A DNA stretch of 64,000 nt from Herbidospora sakaeratensis (GCF_001570525.1 NZ_BBXC01000008.1:310001-374000), one strand, 5' to 3'; positions 1-8,798 are shown, counted from the first letter of the stretch. Program-made: numbers and translations. The notes: generated by a model not told the origin, from the sequence alone.

Positions 1-40
1 TCTCGATGGCGACCTTGCGAACCTCGATGGGGTCCGGCAT
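1..40 (-). CDS. 5' end of a gene, possibly a ring-opening amidohydrolase (barbiturase/cyanurate hydrolase type)
   Basis: Reading leftwards from 40, an ATG directly follows the TAG stop of the carbamate kinase, and GGGAGAG within the last kinase codons can serve as its ribosome binding site, so the two are translationally coupled. Only 13 residues (MPDPIEVRKVAIE) lie inside the window. From memory, Rhodococcus barbiturase begins M-P-E-A-I-E-V-R-K-V, and this is the only basis for the tentative family call. A ring-opening amidohydrolase next to carbamate kinase would fit a pathway that ends in carbamoyl phosphate. The gene continues beyond the left edge. Confidence 0.45.
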   Translation of the reverse strand, partial: MPDPIEVRKVAIE

Positions 41-961
41 CTAACTCTCCCGGTTAACCGTTGTACCGATATTTCCTGAAATGGCGGCGGCGATGTTGTC
101 CAGCGACGTGATCACCGACGTCGTGCCGCCCTCTTCCACAAAACGCAGCGCGGCCTCGACCTTCGGGCCCATGCTGCCGCTGGCGAAGTGCCCCTCGGCC
201 TGCAGCACCCGCATCTCCTTCGGCGTCACGTTCCCGATCGGGCGGGCCTCGGGGGTGCCGTATCCGGCGATGGCGTGCGGGACGTCGGTCGCGATGACCA
301 GGATGTCCGCCCCCACCGCCTGAGCCAGCGCACAGGCGGCGTGGTCCTTGTCGATCACCGCCTCGACGCCGTGGAGCCGGCCGTCGGCGTCGCGCACGAC
401 CGGCACTCCCCCGCCGCCGGCCGCGACGACCGTGTACCCGGCCTCCATCAGCGCCACGGCGGGGGCCGCGTCGAGGATCTCCACCGGCCGCGGCGAGGCC
501 ACCACCCGCCGCCAGCCGCGCTCGAACTCCCGCCAGGTCTGGCCGAGCGCCTGGAAACGCCGGGCCTCCACGACCGAGAAGTACTGCCCGATCGGCTTGA
601 CCGGGTCGCCGAAGGCGGGGTCGCCGGGGTCGACGAGGGTGCGGGTGACCACGGTCGCCGACGGGATCGGGTCGAGGGCGTTCATGATCAGGGCGCCCAG
701 GGTCCCCTGGGTCTGGGCGCCGCACCAGTCGAGCGGCACCGGGGGGACCACGTGGGCGGTGAGCTGGTTCTTCAGCAGGATGTTGCCGACCTGCGGGCCG
801 TTGCCGTGGGTGATCGCCACCCGGTGGCCCTGGCCGATCAGGTCGGCGACGTGGGTCATGGCGCGCTCGATCGCGCGCTTCTGGTCGGCCGGGGCGGCGG
901 AGCCGTCCGGCGCGGTCATCGCGTTGCCGCCGAGGGCGATCAGGACACGCTCACCCGTCAC
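41..961 (-). CDS. arcC: carbamate kinase
   Basis: A 306-residue cytosolic amino-acid kinase-fold enzyme of normal family length that interconverts carbamoyl phosphate plus ADP and carbamate plus ATP. Visible signatures are ALGGNAM near the N-terminus, THGNGPQVG (about residues 50-58), the glycine-rich AGGGGVPVV and VIDKDHAACALAQ followed by ILVIATDVP. The start is GTG at 961. It lies 76 bases after the C45 hydrolase gene on the same strand and its stop touches the next start, so the three form one operon. No arginine deiminase or ornithine carbamoyltransferase gene is nearby. A catabolic role paired with the oxamate carbamoyltransferase genes at 32-36 kb is an inference. Confidence 0.93.
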   Translation of the reverse strand: MTGERVLIALGGNAMTAPDGSAAPADQKRAIERAMTHVADLIGQGHRVAITHGNGPQVGNILLKNQLTAHVVPPVPLDWCGAQTQGTLGALIMNALDPIPSATVVTRTLVDPGDPAFGDPVKPIGQYFSVVEARRFQALGQTWREFERGWRRVVASPRPVEILDAAPAVALMEAGYTVVAAGGGGVPVVRDADGRLHGVEAVIDKDHAACALAQAVGADILVIATDVPHAIAGYGTPEARPIGNVTPKEMRVLQAEGHFASGSMGPKVEAALRFVEEGGTTSVITSLDNIAAAISGNIGTTVNRES

Positions 962-1037
962 ACGGCGAAACTATCCGCCGGTCATCTCCCCGGCATTGGC
1001 GACTCTCGCCGTCGAAGGTCATGACCCTGGGCAAGAT

Positions 1038-2129
1038 TCACCAAGTGCGCCGGCCGCACGGCCCGCCCTCGGTGGCCCGCACCTCGCCGTTCTTCAGGTC
1101 GAGCTCGACCGTCGCCAGCGTGATGTGGTCGTCGTCGTGGCCGGGCTCGGTGTGGTGGCAGACGCCGCCCGCGTGCCGGGCCATCACCTTGCGGACCGTG
1201 GTCGCGTCGGGCCGCGACGTGTGCCTGCGCAGGCCGCGCCGGAGCTGGTCGCGCCGGATCAGGGTGCCCGGGTGGAGGCGCGGATAGGGGTCGCTGGGCA
1301 CCACGCGGGGGTCGAGGAAGTGGTTGGTGTGGACCAGCATGCCGTCGTCCTCGGGAACGGTCCACCCGGGCCCGCCCGGGTGGAGTTCGCAGGTCACGGC
1401 CGCGTTTCCGGCGGGACCGTGGGCGACGAGGTTGAGCGAGGAGGAGGCGGTGACGGGGGCCGTGGTGAGGGTGTAGGCGGCCGAGGTGACCGAGTCGCAC
1501 TCGTCGAGGACGCGGCGGGCGGCCACGTGGACCGGCAGGCCGATCCCGTCGGCGCCGTCGTCGTCGTGGTGGAGGCGGGTGAACAGCAGGCCCAGGCCGC
1601 TGCGGTTGACGCCGATCTTGCCGACGACGCCGTATTCGGTGAGGGTCGTGGTCACCCGGCCGTCGGGGAACGGGATCGTCCAGACGAGCCAGCCGGCCGC
1701 CATCTGGCGCATCCAGTCCCACGTCTGCACCGCCACGGGCGGGGCGTCCTCGTCGTCGCCGAGCAGGACCACGGCCGAGCACTCGCTCTCCCGCACGCCG
1801 CCCAGGTAGGACAGGATCTCGGTCCGGGCGTTGATCGCGGCGAGGTCGGTCACGGGCAGGCGGGCGCCTTCCGCCATTCCCGTGATCTCTTCGGCGAGGT
1901 CGGGCGCCCACGCCTCGATCGCCTTCATCCCGAGCTTGCCGAGTTCGGTCAGATCGGGCTGCCGCCCCCCTGCCTTGTGCCGGAACACCTCGGTGTAAAT
2001 GGCGATGGTGCGGGCGATGTCGGCACTGTGTGCCTGCCCGAATTCATGGCCGCGGTCGAAGGGATCACTGACGGTAGAGGTATAGGCGCGGGTCACGGTA
2101 TTGAGCATCTCATTCGTGGATCGTTCCAT
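1038..2129 (-). CDS. C45-family acyltransferase/amidohydrolase (acyl-CoA:6-APA acyltransferase type)
   Basis: About 363 residues resembling the Ntn-hydrolase C45 family, in which a cysteine exposed by self-cleavage acts as nucleophile on amide bonds. Supporting blocks are FDRGHEFGQAHS near the N-terminus, NARTEIL, the ECSAVVLLG segment holding the candidate nucleophile Cys, VAVQTWDW, LTEYGVVGKIGVN and LVHTNHFLDP. The chosen start is ATG at 2129 with GGAG five to six bases upstream; a GTG further up would add 13 residues. Its substrate cannot be told from sequence. Being first in an operon with carbamate kinase suggests a role in amide nitrogen metabolism rather than antibiotic synthesis (inference). 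Confidence 0.82.
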   Translation of the reverse strand: MERSTNEMLNTVTRAYTSTVSDPFDRGHEFGQAHSADIARTIAIYTEVFRHKAGGRQPDLTELGKLGMKAIEAWAPDLAEEITGMAEGARLPVTDLAAINARTEILSYLGGVRESECSAVVLLGDDEDAPPVAVQTWDWMRQMAAGWLVWTIPFPDGRVTTTLTEYGVVGKIGVNRSGLGLLFTRLHHDDDGADGIGLPVHVAARRVLDECDSVTSAAYTLTTAPVTASSSLNLVAHGPAGNAAVTCELHPGGPGWTVPEDDGMLVHTNHFLDPRVVPSDPYPRLHPGTLIRRDQLRRGLRRHTSRPDATTVRKVMARHAGGVCHHTEPGHDDDHITLATVELDLKNGEVRATEGGPCGRRTW

Positions 2130-2293
2130 CTGGCTCCGAAATGTGATCCTCATCACCTGGGAGCCCACGGGTCTCGCCGTAATCTGCCCGGAATTCGACG
2201 AGTTAAATGCCCGATTTCTCCGTTACGGCTCCGCCTACCACACCCCCGGCCGCCGCCCCGGCGAGCGCCGGAATCCCGGCGCTCACCGGCCGC

Positions 2294-3433
2294 TCAGCCC
2301 AGCCGCCGCGACGTCAGCCGCCCGACCGCCTCGTCGATGACCTCGTCGCGTTTGCAGAACGCGAACCGCACGTAGTGACGCCCGACCTCGGCGTGGTCGT
2401 AGAAGACCTGCGTCGGGATCGCCACCACCCCGGCCAGCTCGGGCAGCCGCCGGGTCAGCTCCAGCCCGTCGGTCAGCCCCAGCGGCCGGATGTCGGTCTG
2501 CACGAAATAGGTCCCGGCCGTCTTCAGCACGCCGAACCCGGCCTCGGCCAGCCCCGCCGAGAGCCGGTCGCGCTTGGCCTGGAGCCGGTCGCGCAGGTCG
2601 CGGGCCCAGCCGCGCTCGTGGCGCAGCGCGTGGGCGACGGCCAGCTGCCAGGGCACGGCCGAGGTGAAGGTGAGGAACTGCTTGACCGCCGTCACCGCCG
2701 TGACCAGCTCGGGCGTGGAGCAGATCCACCCCGTCTTCCAGCCGGTCACCGAGAACGACTTCCCGGCGCTGGAGATCCGGACCGTGCGCTCGCGCATGCC
2801 GGGCAGGGTGGCCAGCGAGACGTGCTCGACGCCGTCGAAGGTCAGGTGCTCGTAGACCTCGTCGGTGATGGCGATCAGATCGTGGTCGCGGCAGAAGGCC
2901 GCGATGGTCTCGAGCTCGGCGGGCGTGAACACGGTGCCGGTCGGGTTGTGGGGCGAGTTGACGATGATCGCCCGGGTCCTGGACGTCGCGCGCAGGTCGG
3001 CCGGGTCGAAGGTGAAACGCCCGTCGACCGGGCGCAGCGGCACCGCCCTGCGAGTGCCCCCGGCCAGCGCGATGGCGGCCGGGTAGGAGTCGTAGTAGGG
3101 CTCGAAGACGATCACCTCGTCGCCCGGCTCGATCAGGGCCAGGACCGCCGCCGCGATGGCCTCGGTCGCCCCGACGGTGACCAGGATCTCGGTGTCGGGG
3201 TCGTAGGAGAGGCCCTGCGTCTCCTTGGCGTGCTCGGAGATCGCCTGGCGCAGCTCGGGCACGCCCAGGCCGGGGGCGTACTGGTTGCGGCCGCCCAGGA
3301 TCGCCCCGGTCGCCACGTCGAGCATCGCGGCGGGGCCGTCTTCGTCGGGGAAGCCCTGGCCCAGGTTGATGGCGCCGGTCCGGACGGCCAGCTCCGTCAT
3401 CTCGGCGAAAATCGTCGGGCCGAATTCCCTCAT
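2294..3433 (-). CDS. PLP-dependent class I/II aminotransferase (DapC/kynurenine aminotransferase-like)
   Basis: About 379 residues with the fold-type I aminotransferase layout: INLGQGFPDEDGP near the N-terminus, NQYAPGLGVPELRQAI, VGATEAIAAAVLALI, INSPHNPTG-type motif VNSPHNPTGTVF, ITDEVYEHL with the cofactor-binding Asp, and the Schiff-base lysine in SSAGKSFSVTGWK. C-terminal YVRFAFCK carries the substrate-carboxylate Arg. Proteins of this type are often annotated N-succinyldiaminopimelate aminotransferase; the exact substrate is not decidable here. The start ATG at 3433 (MREFGP) fits the family better than the GTG seven codons upstream. It is divergent from the DUF418 gene. Confidence 0.88.
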   Translation of the reverse strand: MREFGPTIFAEMTELAVRTGAINLGQGFPDEDGPAAMLDVATGAILGGRNQYAPGLGVPELRQAISEHAKETQGLSYDPDTEILVTVGATEAIAAAVLALIEPGDEVIVFEPYYDSYPAAIALAGGTRRAVPLRPVDGRFTFDPADLRATSRTRAIIVNSPHNPTGTVFTPAELETIAAFCRDHDLIAITDEVYEHLTFDGVEHVSLATLPGMRERTVRISSAGKSFSVTGWKTGWICSTPELVTAVTAVKQFLTFTSAVPWQLAVAHALRHERGWARDLRDRLQAKRDRLSAGLAEAGFGVLKTAGTYFVQTDIRPLGLTDGLELTRRLPELAGVVAIPTQVFYDHAEVGRHYVRFAFCKRDEVIDEAVGRLTSRRLG

Positions 3434-3470
3434 ACGTCCAACTAGCACCCGCACAATTTACTCTGTTCGC

Positions 3471-4361
3471 ATGGCGAGGATCCGGGAGCTCGACGCCCTG
3501 CGGGGGTTCGCGGTCTGCGGGATCATGCTCGTGAACACCTGGCAGCACGTCGACCCGCGCCCGGTGGAGGGCGCCGCGTTCATGGCGTTCGTCGAGGGCC
3601 GCTTCTATCCGATCTTCTCGTTCCTGTTCGGCGTGAGCTTCGCGCTGTTCCTGCGCTCCCACGACGACCGGCTGATCATGCTGCGGCGGCTGGCCGTGCT
3701 GGCCCTGTTCGGCGCCGGCCACTGGTGGCTGATGCCGGGCGAGGTGCTGCTCCCCTACGCCCTGCTCGGCGTGGGCGTGCTGCTGCCGGCGAGCTACCTG
3801 CCGAAGTGGCTCAACCCGGTGCTCGGCGTGGCCGTGCTGGGCTGGGCGGTGGTCCAGGCCAGCCCGTGGATCCTCATCGGCGGCCTGTTCCTGCTGGGCC
3901 TGGCCTGCGTCGACCACGGCGGGCCCAAACCGAGCCTGCTGGTGTTCTTCTGCAGCGTGGTCGCGCTGGGCGTCTTCTGGATGTACGGCGGCTTCCCGGC
4001 GGCGCTGGCCGGGGCGGCGGTCTACGCGTCGGGTTTCCTGCTGCTGAGCCCCCGGGTGTTCGAGCCGCTGGGGCGCATGGCGCTGACCAACTACGTGTCG
4101 AGCTCGTTCGTCATCATCGCGGCCCAGGCCGAGTCGTTCCGCGCGGTGGTCGTGGTCACGGTGGTGACGCTGGTCGTCCAGTGGTGGTTCTCGGCGTGGT
4201 GGCTCTCGCGGTTCCGCTACGGGCCCCTCGAATGGGTCTGGCGGTGCCTCACCTGGATGAAGGCGGTCCCTAACAGGCAGACTGTTGCGGGTGACCGTAG
4301 TAGCGCTGGGGCAGATCCCGATCGACCGCGAGCCGAAGAAGAACCTGGAAACCGTGCGTGA
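3471..4361 (+). CDS. DUF418-family polytopic membrane protein
   Basis: A 296-residue membrane protein beginning MARIRELDALRGFAVCGIMLVN, the hallmark start of DUF418/YeiB proteins (RxxxLDxLRGxAxxGIxxVN). Several hydrophobic helices follow, with FSFLFGVSFALFL, GVGVLLPASYL, GRMALTNYVSSSFV and FRYGPLEWVWRCLTW, the last two being typical C-terminal DUF418 blocks. The function of the family is unknown. It starts 37 bases from the divergent aminotransferase. The last 25 codons run past the usual family end and overlap the nitrilase gene by about 77 bases, so the C-terminal tail may be a by-product of the overlap. Confidence 0.85.
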   Translation: MARIRELDALRGFAVCGIMLVNTWQHVDPRPVEGAAFMAFVEGRFYPIFSFLFGVSFALFLRSHDDRLIMLRRLAVLALFGAGHWWLMPGEVLLPYALLGVGVLLPASYLPKWLNPVLGVAVLGWAVVQASPWILIGGLFLLGLACVDHGGPKPSLLVFFCSVVALGVFWMYGGFPAALAGAAVYASGFLLLSPRVFEPLGRMALTNYVSSSFVIIAAQAESFRAVVVVTVVTLVVQWWFSAWWLSRFRYGPLEWVWRCLTWMKAVPNRQTVAGDRSSAGADPDRPRAEEEPGNRA

Positions 4362-5073
4362 GGCGATGGCCTCGGTGGAGGCCGACCTCGTCGTCTTCCC
4401 GGAAGCCACGCTGAGCCGCTTCGGCCGCCACATCGGCGAGGTCGCCGAACCCCTCGACGGCCCCTTCGTCAACGGGCTGCGCCAGATCGCCCGGGAGAAC
4501 GGCACCGCCCTGATCGCGGGTGTCTGGGAGCCCGACGGCGGCCGCGTCGCCAACACCACGCTGGCCATCGACACCGGGGGGTCGATCAAGGGGACGTACC
4601 GGAAGATCCACCTGTTCGACTCCTTCGGCTCACGCGAGTCGGAGTTCGTCAGCCCCGGTTCCGAGCCGGTCGTCGCGGAGCTCGACGGGCTGCGCGTGGG
4701 CCTGGCGACCTGCTACGACGTGCGGTTCCCCGAACTGTTCCGCAAGCTGGTCGACCAGGGCGCCGACGTGTTCGCGGTGATCGCCGCCTGGGCCTCGGGG
4801 CCGCTCAAGGAAGACCACTGGACCACCATGGTCCGGGCCCGGGCGATCGAGAACACCACCTGGACCGTCGCGGTCGGCCAGCCCCCGCACAGCGACGGAT
4901 TCGGCGTCGGCCACAGCATGCTCGTCGACCCGATGGGCGTGGTGACCAGGGACCTCGGCCCGGCACCGGCGGTGGAGACGGCCTACATCGATCCCGGCCG
5001 ATCGGACGCGGTCCGGGCCGCGCTGCCGTCGCTGACACACCGGCGATTCACAATCGGGGACATTGCCGGGTGA
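4285..5073 (+). CDS. carbon-nitrogen hydrolase (nitrilase superfamily)
   Basis: A 262-residue cytosolic amidohydrolase with a complete Glu-Lys-Cys triad: FPEATLSRFG (Glu about 40), GTYRKIHLFD (Lys about 107) and ATCYDVRFPELF (Cys about 143). Length and the conserved SRESEFVSPG segment match the family of small amidases that includes omega-amidase and deaminated-glutathione amidase; which substrate is used is not clear. The start is TTG at 4285 (AGG seven bases upstream) or GTG at 4291. It overlaps the 3' end of the DUF418 gene. Confidence 0.9.
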   Translation: MRVTVVALGQIPIDREPKKNLETVREAMASVEADLVVFPEATLSRFGRHIGEVAEPLDGPFVNGLRQIARENGTALIAGVWEPDGGRVANTTLAIDTGGSIKGTYRKIHLFDSFGSRESEFVSPGSEPVVAELDGLRVGLATCYDVRFPELFRKLVDQGADVFAVIAAWASGPLKEDHWTTMVRARAIENTTWTVAVGQPPHSDGFGVGHSMLVDPMGVVTRDLGPAPAVETAYIDPGRSDAVRAALPSLTHRRFTIGDIAG

Positions 5074-5123
5074 ATCCCTCCTAAGGGGAGGTGAGGAAGT
5101 CAATCGCTCGTAAACTGTCCCCC

Positions 5124-5582
5124 ATGAGTGAGCCAGGGCAGAGCACACGCATGCAGAAGGTGATCCCACCGCGCCTGCTCGTGCCATACCTGGCCGGACG
5201 GCGCACCGTCATCTCCGGTTACGTCTACCGGGTGCAGGACTGCGAGCGGCTGACCACCCCCCGGGCGATCGTCGACGCGCTCGACCTCTCCTTCGAGGGG
5301 TCGGAGCTGGTCCCGGGCGTACCGGAGCTCTACATCCTGCGCTGGCTGGCGCGGGAGATCGACACCTACGTCGTTCCCTACGGCCCCCACATGGGCGGCG
5401 ACTGGAGCGATTCGCCCCCCTTCGCCGGAAACGGCTTCACCGCCTCGCGGGAGCACGTCGTGCCGCAGTTCCACACCATGCCCATGCCGATCCCGGCGGG
5501 CGCCGAGATCGTCCACCTCACCCGGCAGGGCGAGCGCCTGTTCGCGGCCTTCGACGGCCTCTCGTGGCGGCCAGCCGCATGA
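5124..5582 (+). CDS. hypothetical protein
   Basis: About 152 residues, not recognised. It is soluble, with no signal peptide, and includes the blocks LVPYLAGRRTVISGYVYRVQDC and a Pro/His-rich stretch HVVPQFHTMPMPIPAGAEIVHL. ATG at 5124 has no ribosome binding site, but TAAACT ends seven bases upstream, which is the spacing of a -10 element for a leaderless message. An alternative GTG at 5091 lies directly on the AAGGGGAG sequence. The stop overlaps the next start as ATGA, so the two unknown proteins are probably made together. Confidence 0.7.
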   Translation: MSEPGQSTRMQKVIPPRLLVPYLAGRRTVISGYVYRVQDCERLTTPRAIVDALDLSFEGSELVPGVPELYILRWLAREIDTYVVPYGPHMGGDWSDSPPFAGNGFTASREHVVPQFHTMPMPIPAGAEIVHLTRQGERLFAAFDGLSWRPAA

Positions 5583-5995
5583 GCGGCGACGTCGAACCGG
5601 TCGGCCTCGGGTTCATGGCGACCTACCGGGGCCGCAACTACCCGGCCGCCATCGGCCCCGGCGGCGACGACGTCGTGCTCTTCAGCGAGTCGGCCGAACC
5701 GGGCTTCGAACGGGGGCGGGGCTACCACCGCCTGGCCGTCACGACCAAGGAGCTCGACCAGCTCGTGCTGCTGCGCACCGTCGGCGAGTTCGGCGGCGAG
5801 CCCTGCCTCGTCCTCGACGAGGACGACGGCGAGGAGGGCGGCCTCCACATCGCCTACACGGGCCACAGCGGCATGAAGGCCGAGGCCCTGGGCTACTGGC
5901 TGGTCGACCACGGGGCCTACGAGGTCGTGGTGCCCCGGGAGGAGGTGCACTCGATCAGAGTCGAGCGCATCGCCATCCCGCTCACGTCGGGCTGA
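5579..5995 (+). CDS. hypothetical protein, coupled to the preceding gene
   Basis: 138 residues starting at the ATG of an ATGA overlap with the upstream stop. No family is recognised. It is acidic (DEDDGEEGG) and contains ATYRGRNYPAAIGPGGDDVVLFSE and repeated Val/Glu-rich strands, suggesting a small beta-rich protein. No membrane segment, cysteine pair or catalytic motif stands out. The 89-base gap to the convergent carboxyltransferase gene holds no other gene. Confidence 0.68.
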   Translation: MSGDVEPVGLGFMATYRGRNYPAAIGPGGDDVVLFSESAEPGFERGRGYHRLAVTTKELDQLVLLRTVGEFGGEPCLVLDEDDGEEGGLHIAYTGHSGMKAEALGYWLVDHGAYEVVVPREEVHSIRVERIAIPLTSG

Positions 5996-6084
5996 ACCGG
6001 CCTTCCACAGAGCCGGGTCGGCCGCATCGAAAACGTCGGACCCGGGTGGCACCATGAGCTCGACCCCGGGTGGGCGGGCCGGGC

Positions 6085-7584
6085 TCAGCCCGTCCCGACG
6101 GCCCGATAGCGGGCGATCCGGCGGTCGACGCGATCACCGGCCGGTTCGGCCAGGAGTGCGGCGATCTCCTCTTCCAGGGCGCGGGCGACCCTCTTCGTGA
6201 ACGCCGGCTGCTCGTAGACCGCGTCGGGGCACTCCGCGATGATCCGGTCGACGATGCCGTCCCGCTTCAGGTCGGCCGCCCGAACCCCCTGCGCCTGGGC
6301 GATCTCGGGGGCGAAGTCGACCGTGCGGTAGAGGATCGCCGAGGCGCCCTCCGGGGGCAGCGGCGACAACCAGGCGTGCTGGGCGGCCAGCACGCGGTCG
6401 GCGGGCAGCAGGGCCAGGGCCGCGCCGCCCGAGCCCTGGCCGAGCAGCAGGCAGACCGTCGGGGCGTCGAGCATGACCAGGTCGGCCAGCGATCGGGCGA
6501 TCTCGCCCGCCAGGCCGCCCTCCTCGGCCGCCTTCGACAACTCGGCTCCGGCCGTGTCGATGACGGTGACCAGGGGCAGGCCGAGTTCCTCGGCGAGTTT
6601 CATGCCGCGCCGGGCCACCCGCAGCCCGGCCGGGCCGATCTTCAGGCCCGCGCGCGCGCCGCGCCGGTCCTGGCCGAGCACCACCGCCGGGGCGCCGCCG
6701 AACCGGGCCAGGGCGAGCAGGAGGCCGGGGTCGCTCTCGCCCGCGCCGGTGCCGTTCAGCGGGGTGACGTCGGTGGCGGCCAGCTTCAGCAGGGTGCGGA
6801 CGCCGGGCCGGTCGTCGCGGCGGGAGCTGACGATGGCGTCCCAGGCCGGGACGTCGGTCCGGGGCTCGGGCTCGATCGTCGGCGTGAGCGGCGGCAGGTC
6901 CTTCGGCGCGCAGAGCACGCCGAGCGCCCGGATGGCGATCTCGCGCGCCTGCGCCGCCGGGACCACCGCGTCGACCAGTCCGTGGGCGAACAGGTTCTCC
7001 GATTCCTGCACACCCTTGGGGAAGCGGTAGCCGTACAGGGACTCGAAGACGCGCGGCCCCAGGAAGCCGATCATCGCGCCCGGCTCGGCGGCGGTGACGT
7101 GGCCCAACGACCCCCACGACGCGAACACGCCTCCGGTGGTCGGGTGGCGCAGGTAGACGACGTAGGGCAGTCCGGCCTCCTTGTGCGCCGTCACCGCGGC
7201 GGTGATCTTGACCATCTGGACGAACGCCAGCGCCCCCTCCTGCATCCGGGTGCCCCCGCTGGCGGGCGCGGCCAGCAGCGGCAGCCCTTCGGCGGTGGCG
7301 CGTTCGACGGCGGCGACCAGGCGTTCGGCCGCCGCGACGCCGATCGACCCGGCCAGGAACGAGAACTCCCCGGCGACCACGGCGACCCGGCGGCCGTCGA
7401 GCCGCCCCGAACCGGTGATCACCGACTCGTCGTAGCCGGACGCGGCGCGGGCGGCCGCCAGTTCGGCGGCGTAGTCGGAGCCGGGCGGGGCCGTCTGGAG
7501 CGGCGGCCGGTCCCAGGAGACCCACGAGCCGGGGTCGAGCACGACCTCGATCAGGGTGCGCGCGTCGGGTCTCTCGGGGCTCAC
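6085..7584 (-). CDS. acyl-CoA carboxylase carboxyltransferase, AccD-AccA type fusion
   Basis: A 499-residue carboxyltransferase that moves CO2 from carboxybiotin to an acyl-CoA. The N-terminal half is AccD-like (GTRMQEGALAF, ATTGGVFASWGSLGH-type HPTTGGVFAS, PGAMIGFLGPRV) and the C-terminal half AccA-like (GRRGMKLAEELGLPLVTVIDTAGAE, GQGSGGAALALLPADRV, PPEGASAILYR). The N-terminus lacks the four-cysteine zinc ribbon of bacterial AccD. GTG at 7584 is used, with GGGGAGAG upstream, and it overlaps the CoA-transferase stop as GTGA. No biotin carboxylase or carrier gene is in the window. Pairing with a CoA-transferase suggests a dedicated acyl-CoA route rather than bulk fatty-acid synthesis (inference). 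Confidence 0.88.
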   Translation of the reverse strand: MSPERPDARTLIEVVLDPGSWVSWDRPPLQTAPPGSDYAAELAAARAASGYDESVITGSGRLDGRRVAVVAGEFSFLAGSIGVAAAERLVAAVERATAEGLPLLAAPASGGTRMQEGALAFVQMVKITAAVTAHKEAGLPYVVYLRHPTTGGVFASWGSLGHVTAAEPGAMIGFLGPRVFESLYGYRFPKGVQESENLFAHGLVDAVVPAAQAREIAIRALGVLCAPKDLPPLTPTIEPEPRTDVPAWDAIVSSRRDDRPGVRTLLKLAATDVTPLNGTGAGESDPGLLLALARFGGAPAVVLGQDRRGARAGLKIGPAGLRVARRGMKLAEELGLPLVTVIDTAGAELSKAAEEGGLAGEIARSLADLVMLDAPTVCLLLGQGSGGAALALLPADRVLAAQHAWLSPLPPEGASAILYRTVDFAPEIAQAQGVRAADLKRDGIVDRIIAECPDAVYEQPAFTKRVARALEEEIAALLAEPAGDRVDRRIARYRAVGTG

Positions 7585-8729
7585 GTCGCCTCTCTCCCCG
7601 TGAGCCAGTCGACGACGGCCTCGTTGTCGGCGCCCAGCGCGGGCGGGGCGGTGTGCTCCCCGGCCGGGTGGTGGTCGAAGCGCAGCACCGGTCCGGGCAG
7701 CCCGATCGGGCCGAGGGCGGGGTGGTCGACCTCGATCAGCAGCCCCTGGGAGAGGGTCTGGTCCCAGGCGTAGACCTCGTCGACGGTGCGGATCGACCCG
7801 GCGGGCACCCCGGCCTCGGCGAGCCGGCCGAGCCAGTGGTCGCGGGTCTGGGTGGTGAGCGTCTTCTCCATCTCGGCGACGAGTTCGTCGCGGTGGGCGA
7901 AGCGGTCGCGGTTGGTGGCGTACTCGGACCGGTCGGGGTCGACGCCGAGCAGCGCGGCGACCTTGCGCCACTGGCCCTCGTTGCCGGCCGCGATCTGGAT
8001 CATGCCGTCGGAGCAGCGGAAGGCCCCGAAGGGCGCGATCGAGGAGTGGTGGTTGCCGTTGGCCTTCGGGACCTGGCCCGCGACCGTCCACTGGGTGCCG
8101 TGGTAGGCGTGCACCCCGACGACCGAGGCCAGCAGCGAGGTGCGCACCACGCCGCCCTTCCCGGTGCGCTCGCGCTCGTAGAGCGCGGCGGCGACGCCGT
8201 AGGCGCCGTGGATGCCGGCCAGCAGGTCGGCGATCGACGGCCCGGCCCGGTGGGGCTGCCCGGGCGGCCCGGTGATCGACATCAGCCCCGCCTCGCCCTG
8301 GGCGATCTGGTCGTAGCCGGGACGTCCGGCCTCGGGCCCGTCGTGCCCGAACCCGGTGATCGACAACACGACCGTGCGCGGGTTGAGCTCGGCGATCGTG
8401 TCGGTGGAGAACCCGAGCCGGGCCAGCACGCCGGTCCGGAAGTTCTCGATCAGCACGTCGGCCTGCCGGATCAGCCGGGTCAGCAGTTCCTTGCCGCCCG
8501 GGTCCTTGAGGTCGAGCGTGATCGACCGTTTGTTGCGGTTGGCCGACAGGAAGTAGGTCGACACGTCGCCCACGAAGGGCGGCCCCCACCCGCGCGACTC
8601 GTCCCCGCCCTGCGGATGCTCGACCTTGATCACGTAGGCCCCCAAGTCACCGAGCAGCTGGGCCGCGTGGGGGCCGGCCAGCGCCCGGGACAGGTCGAGC
8701 ACCACGACACCGGTCAGGGGTCCCTGCAC
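7581..8729 (-). CDS. CaiB/BaiF family (class III) CoA-transferase
   Basis: 382 residues, the usual length, matching class III CoA-transferases: VVLDLSRALAGPHAAQLLGDLGA, VIKVEHPQGGDESRGW, FLSANRNKRSITLDL, DVLIENFRTGVLARLG and GRPGYDQIAQGEAG, where Asp about 140 is the expected catalytic residue. It shuttles CoA between carboxylic acids. GTG at 8729 follows GGAGGACGATC, a strong ribosome binding site. The gene is translationally coupled to the downstream carboxyltransferase, so its CoA-ester product may be the substrate of that enzyme (inference). The substrate is unknown. Confidence 0.92.
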   Translation of the reverse strand: MQGPLTGVVVLDLSRALAGPHAAQLLGDLGAYVIKVEHPQGGDESRGWGPPFVGDVSTYFLSANRNKRSITLDLKDPGGKELLTRLIRQADVLIENFRTGVLARLGFSTDTIAELNPRTVVLSITGFGHDGPEAGRPGYDQIAQGEAGLMSITGPPGQPHRAGPSIADLLAGIHGAYGVAAALYERERTGKGGVVRTSLLASVVGVHAYHGTQWTVAGQVPKANGNHHSSIAPFGAFRCSDGMIQIAAGNEGQWRKVAALLGVDPDRSEYATNRDRFAHRDELVAEMEKTLTTQTRDHWLGRLAEAGVPAGSIRTVDEVYAWDQTLSQGLLIEVDHPALGPIGLPGPVLRFDHHPAGEHTAPPALGADNEAVVDWLTGREAT

Positions 8730-8798
8730 GATCGTCCTCCGATTTCGATGGGGAGCCCGCAGGCTACCCGTACCAACGGGGGCTGGCACGATCGGGGC

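Noticed and set aside
6085-8589. Apparent single 834-residue frame joining the carboxyltransferase to sequence antisense to or out of frame with the CoA-transferase
   Set aside because: The upstream 335 residues are Arg/Pro-rich shadow sequence of the CoA-transferase in another frame; the GTG at 7584 with its ribosome binding site is the real start.
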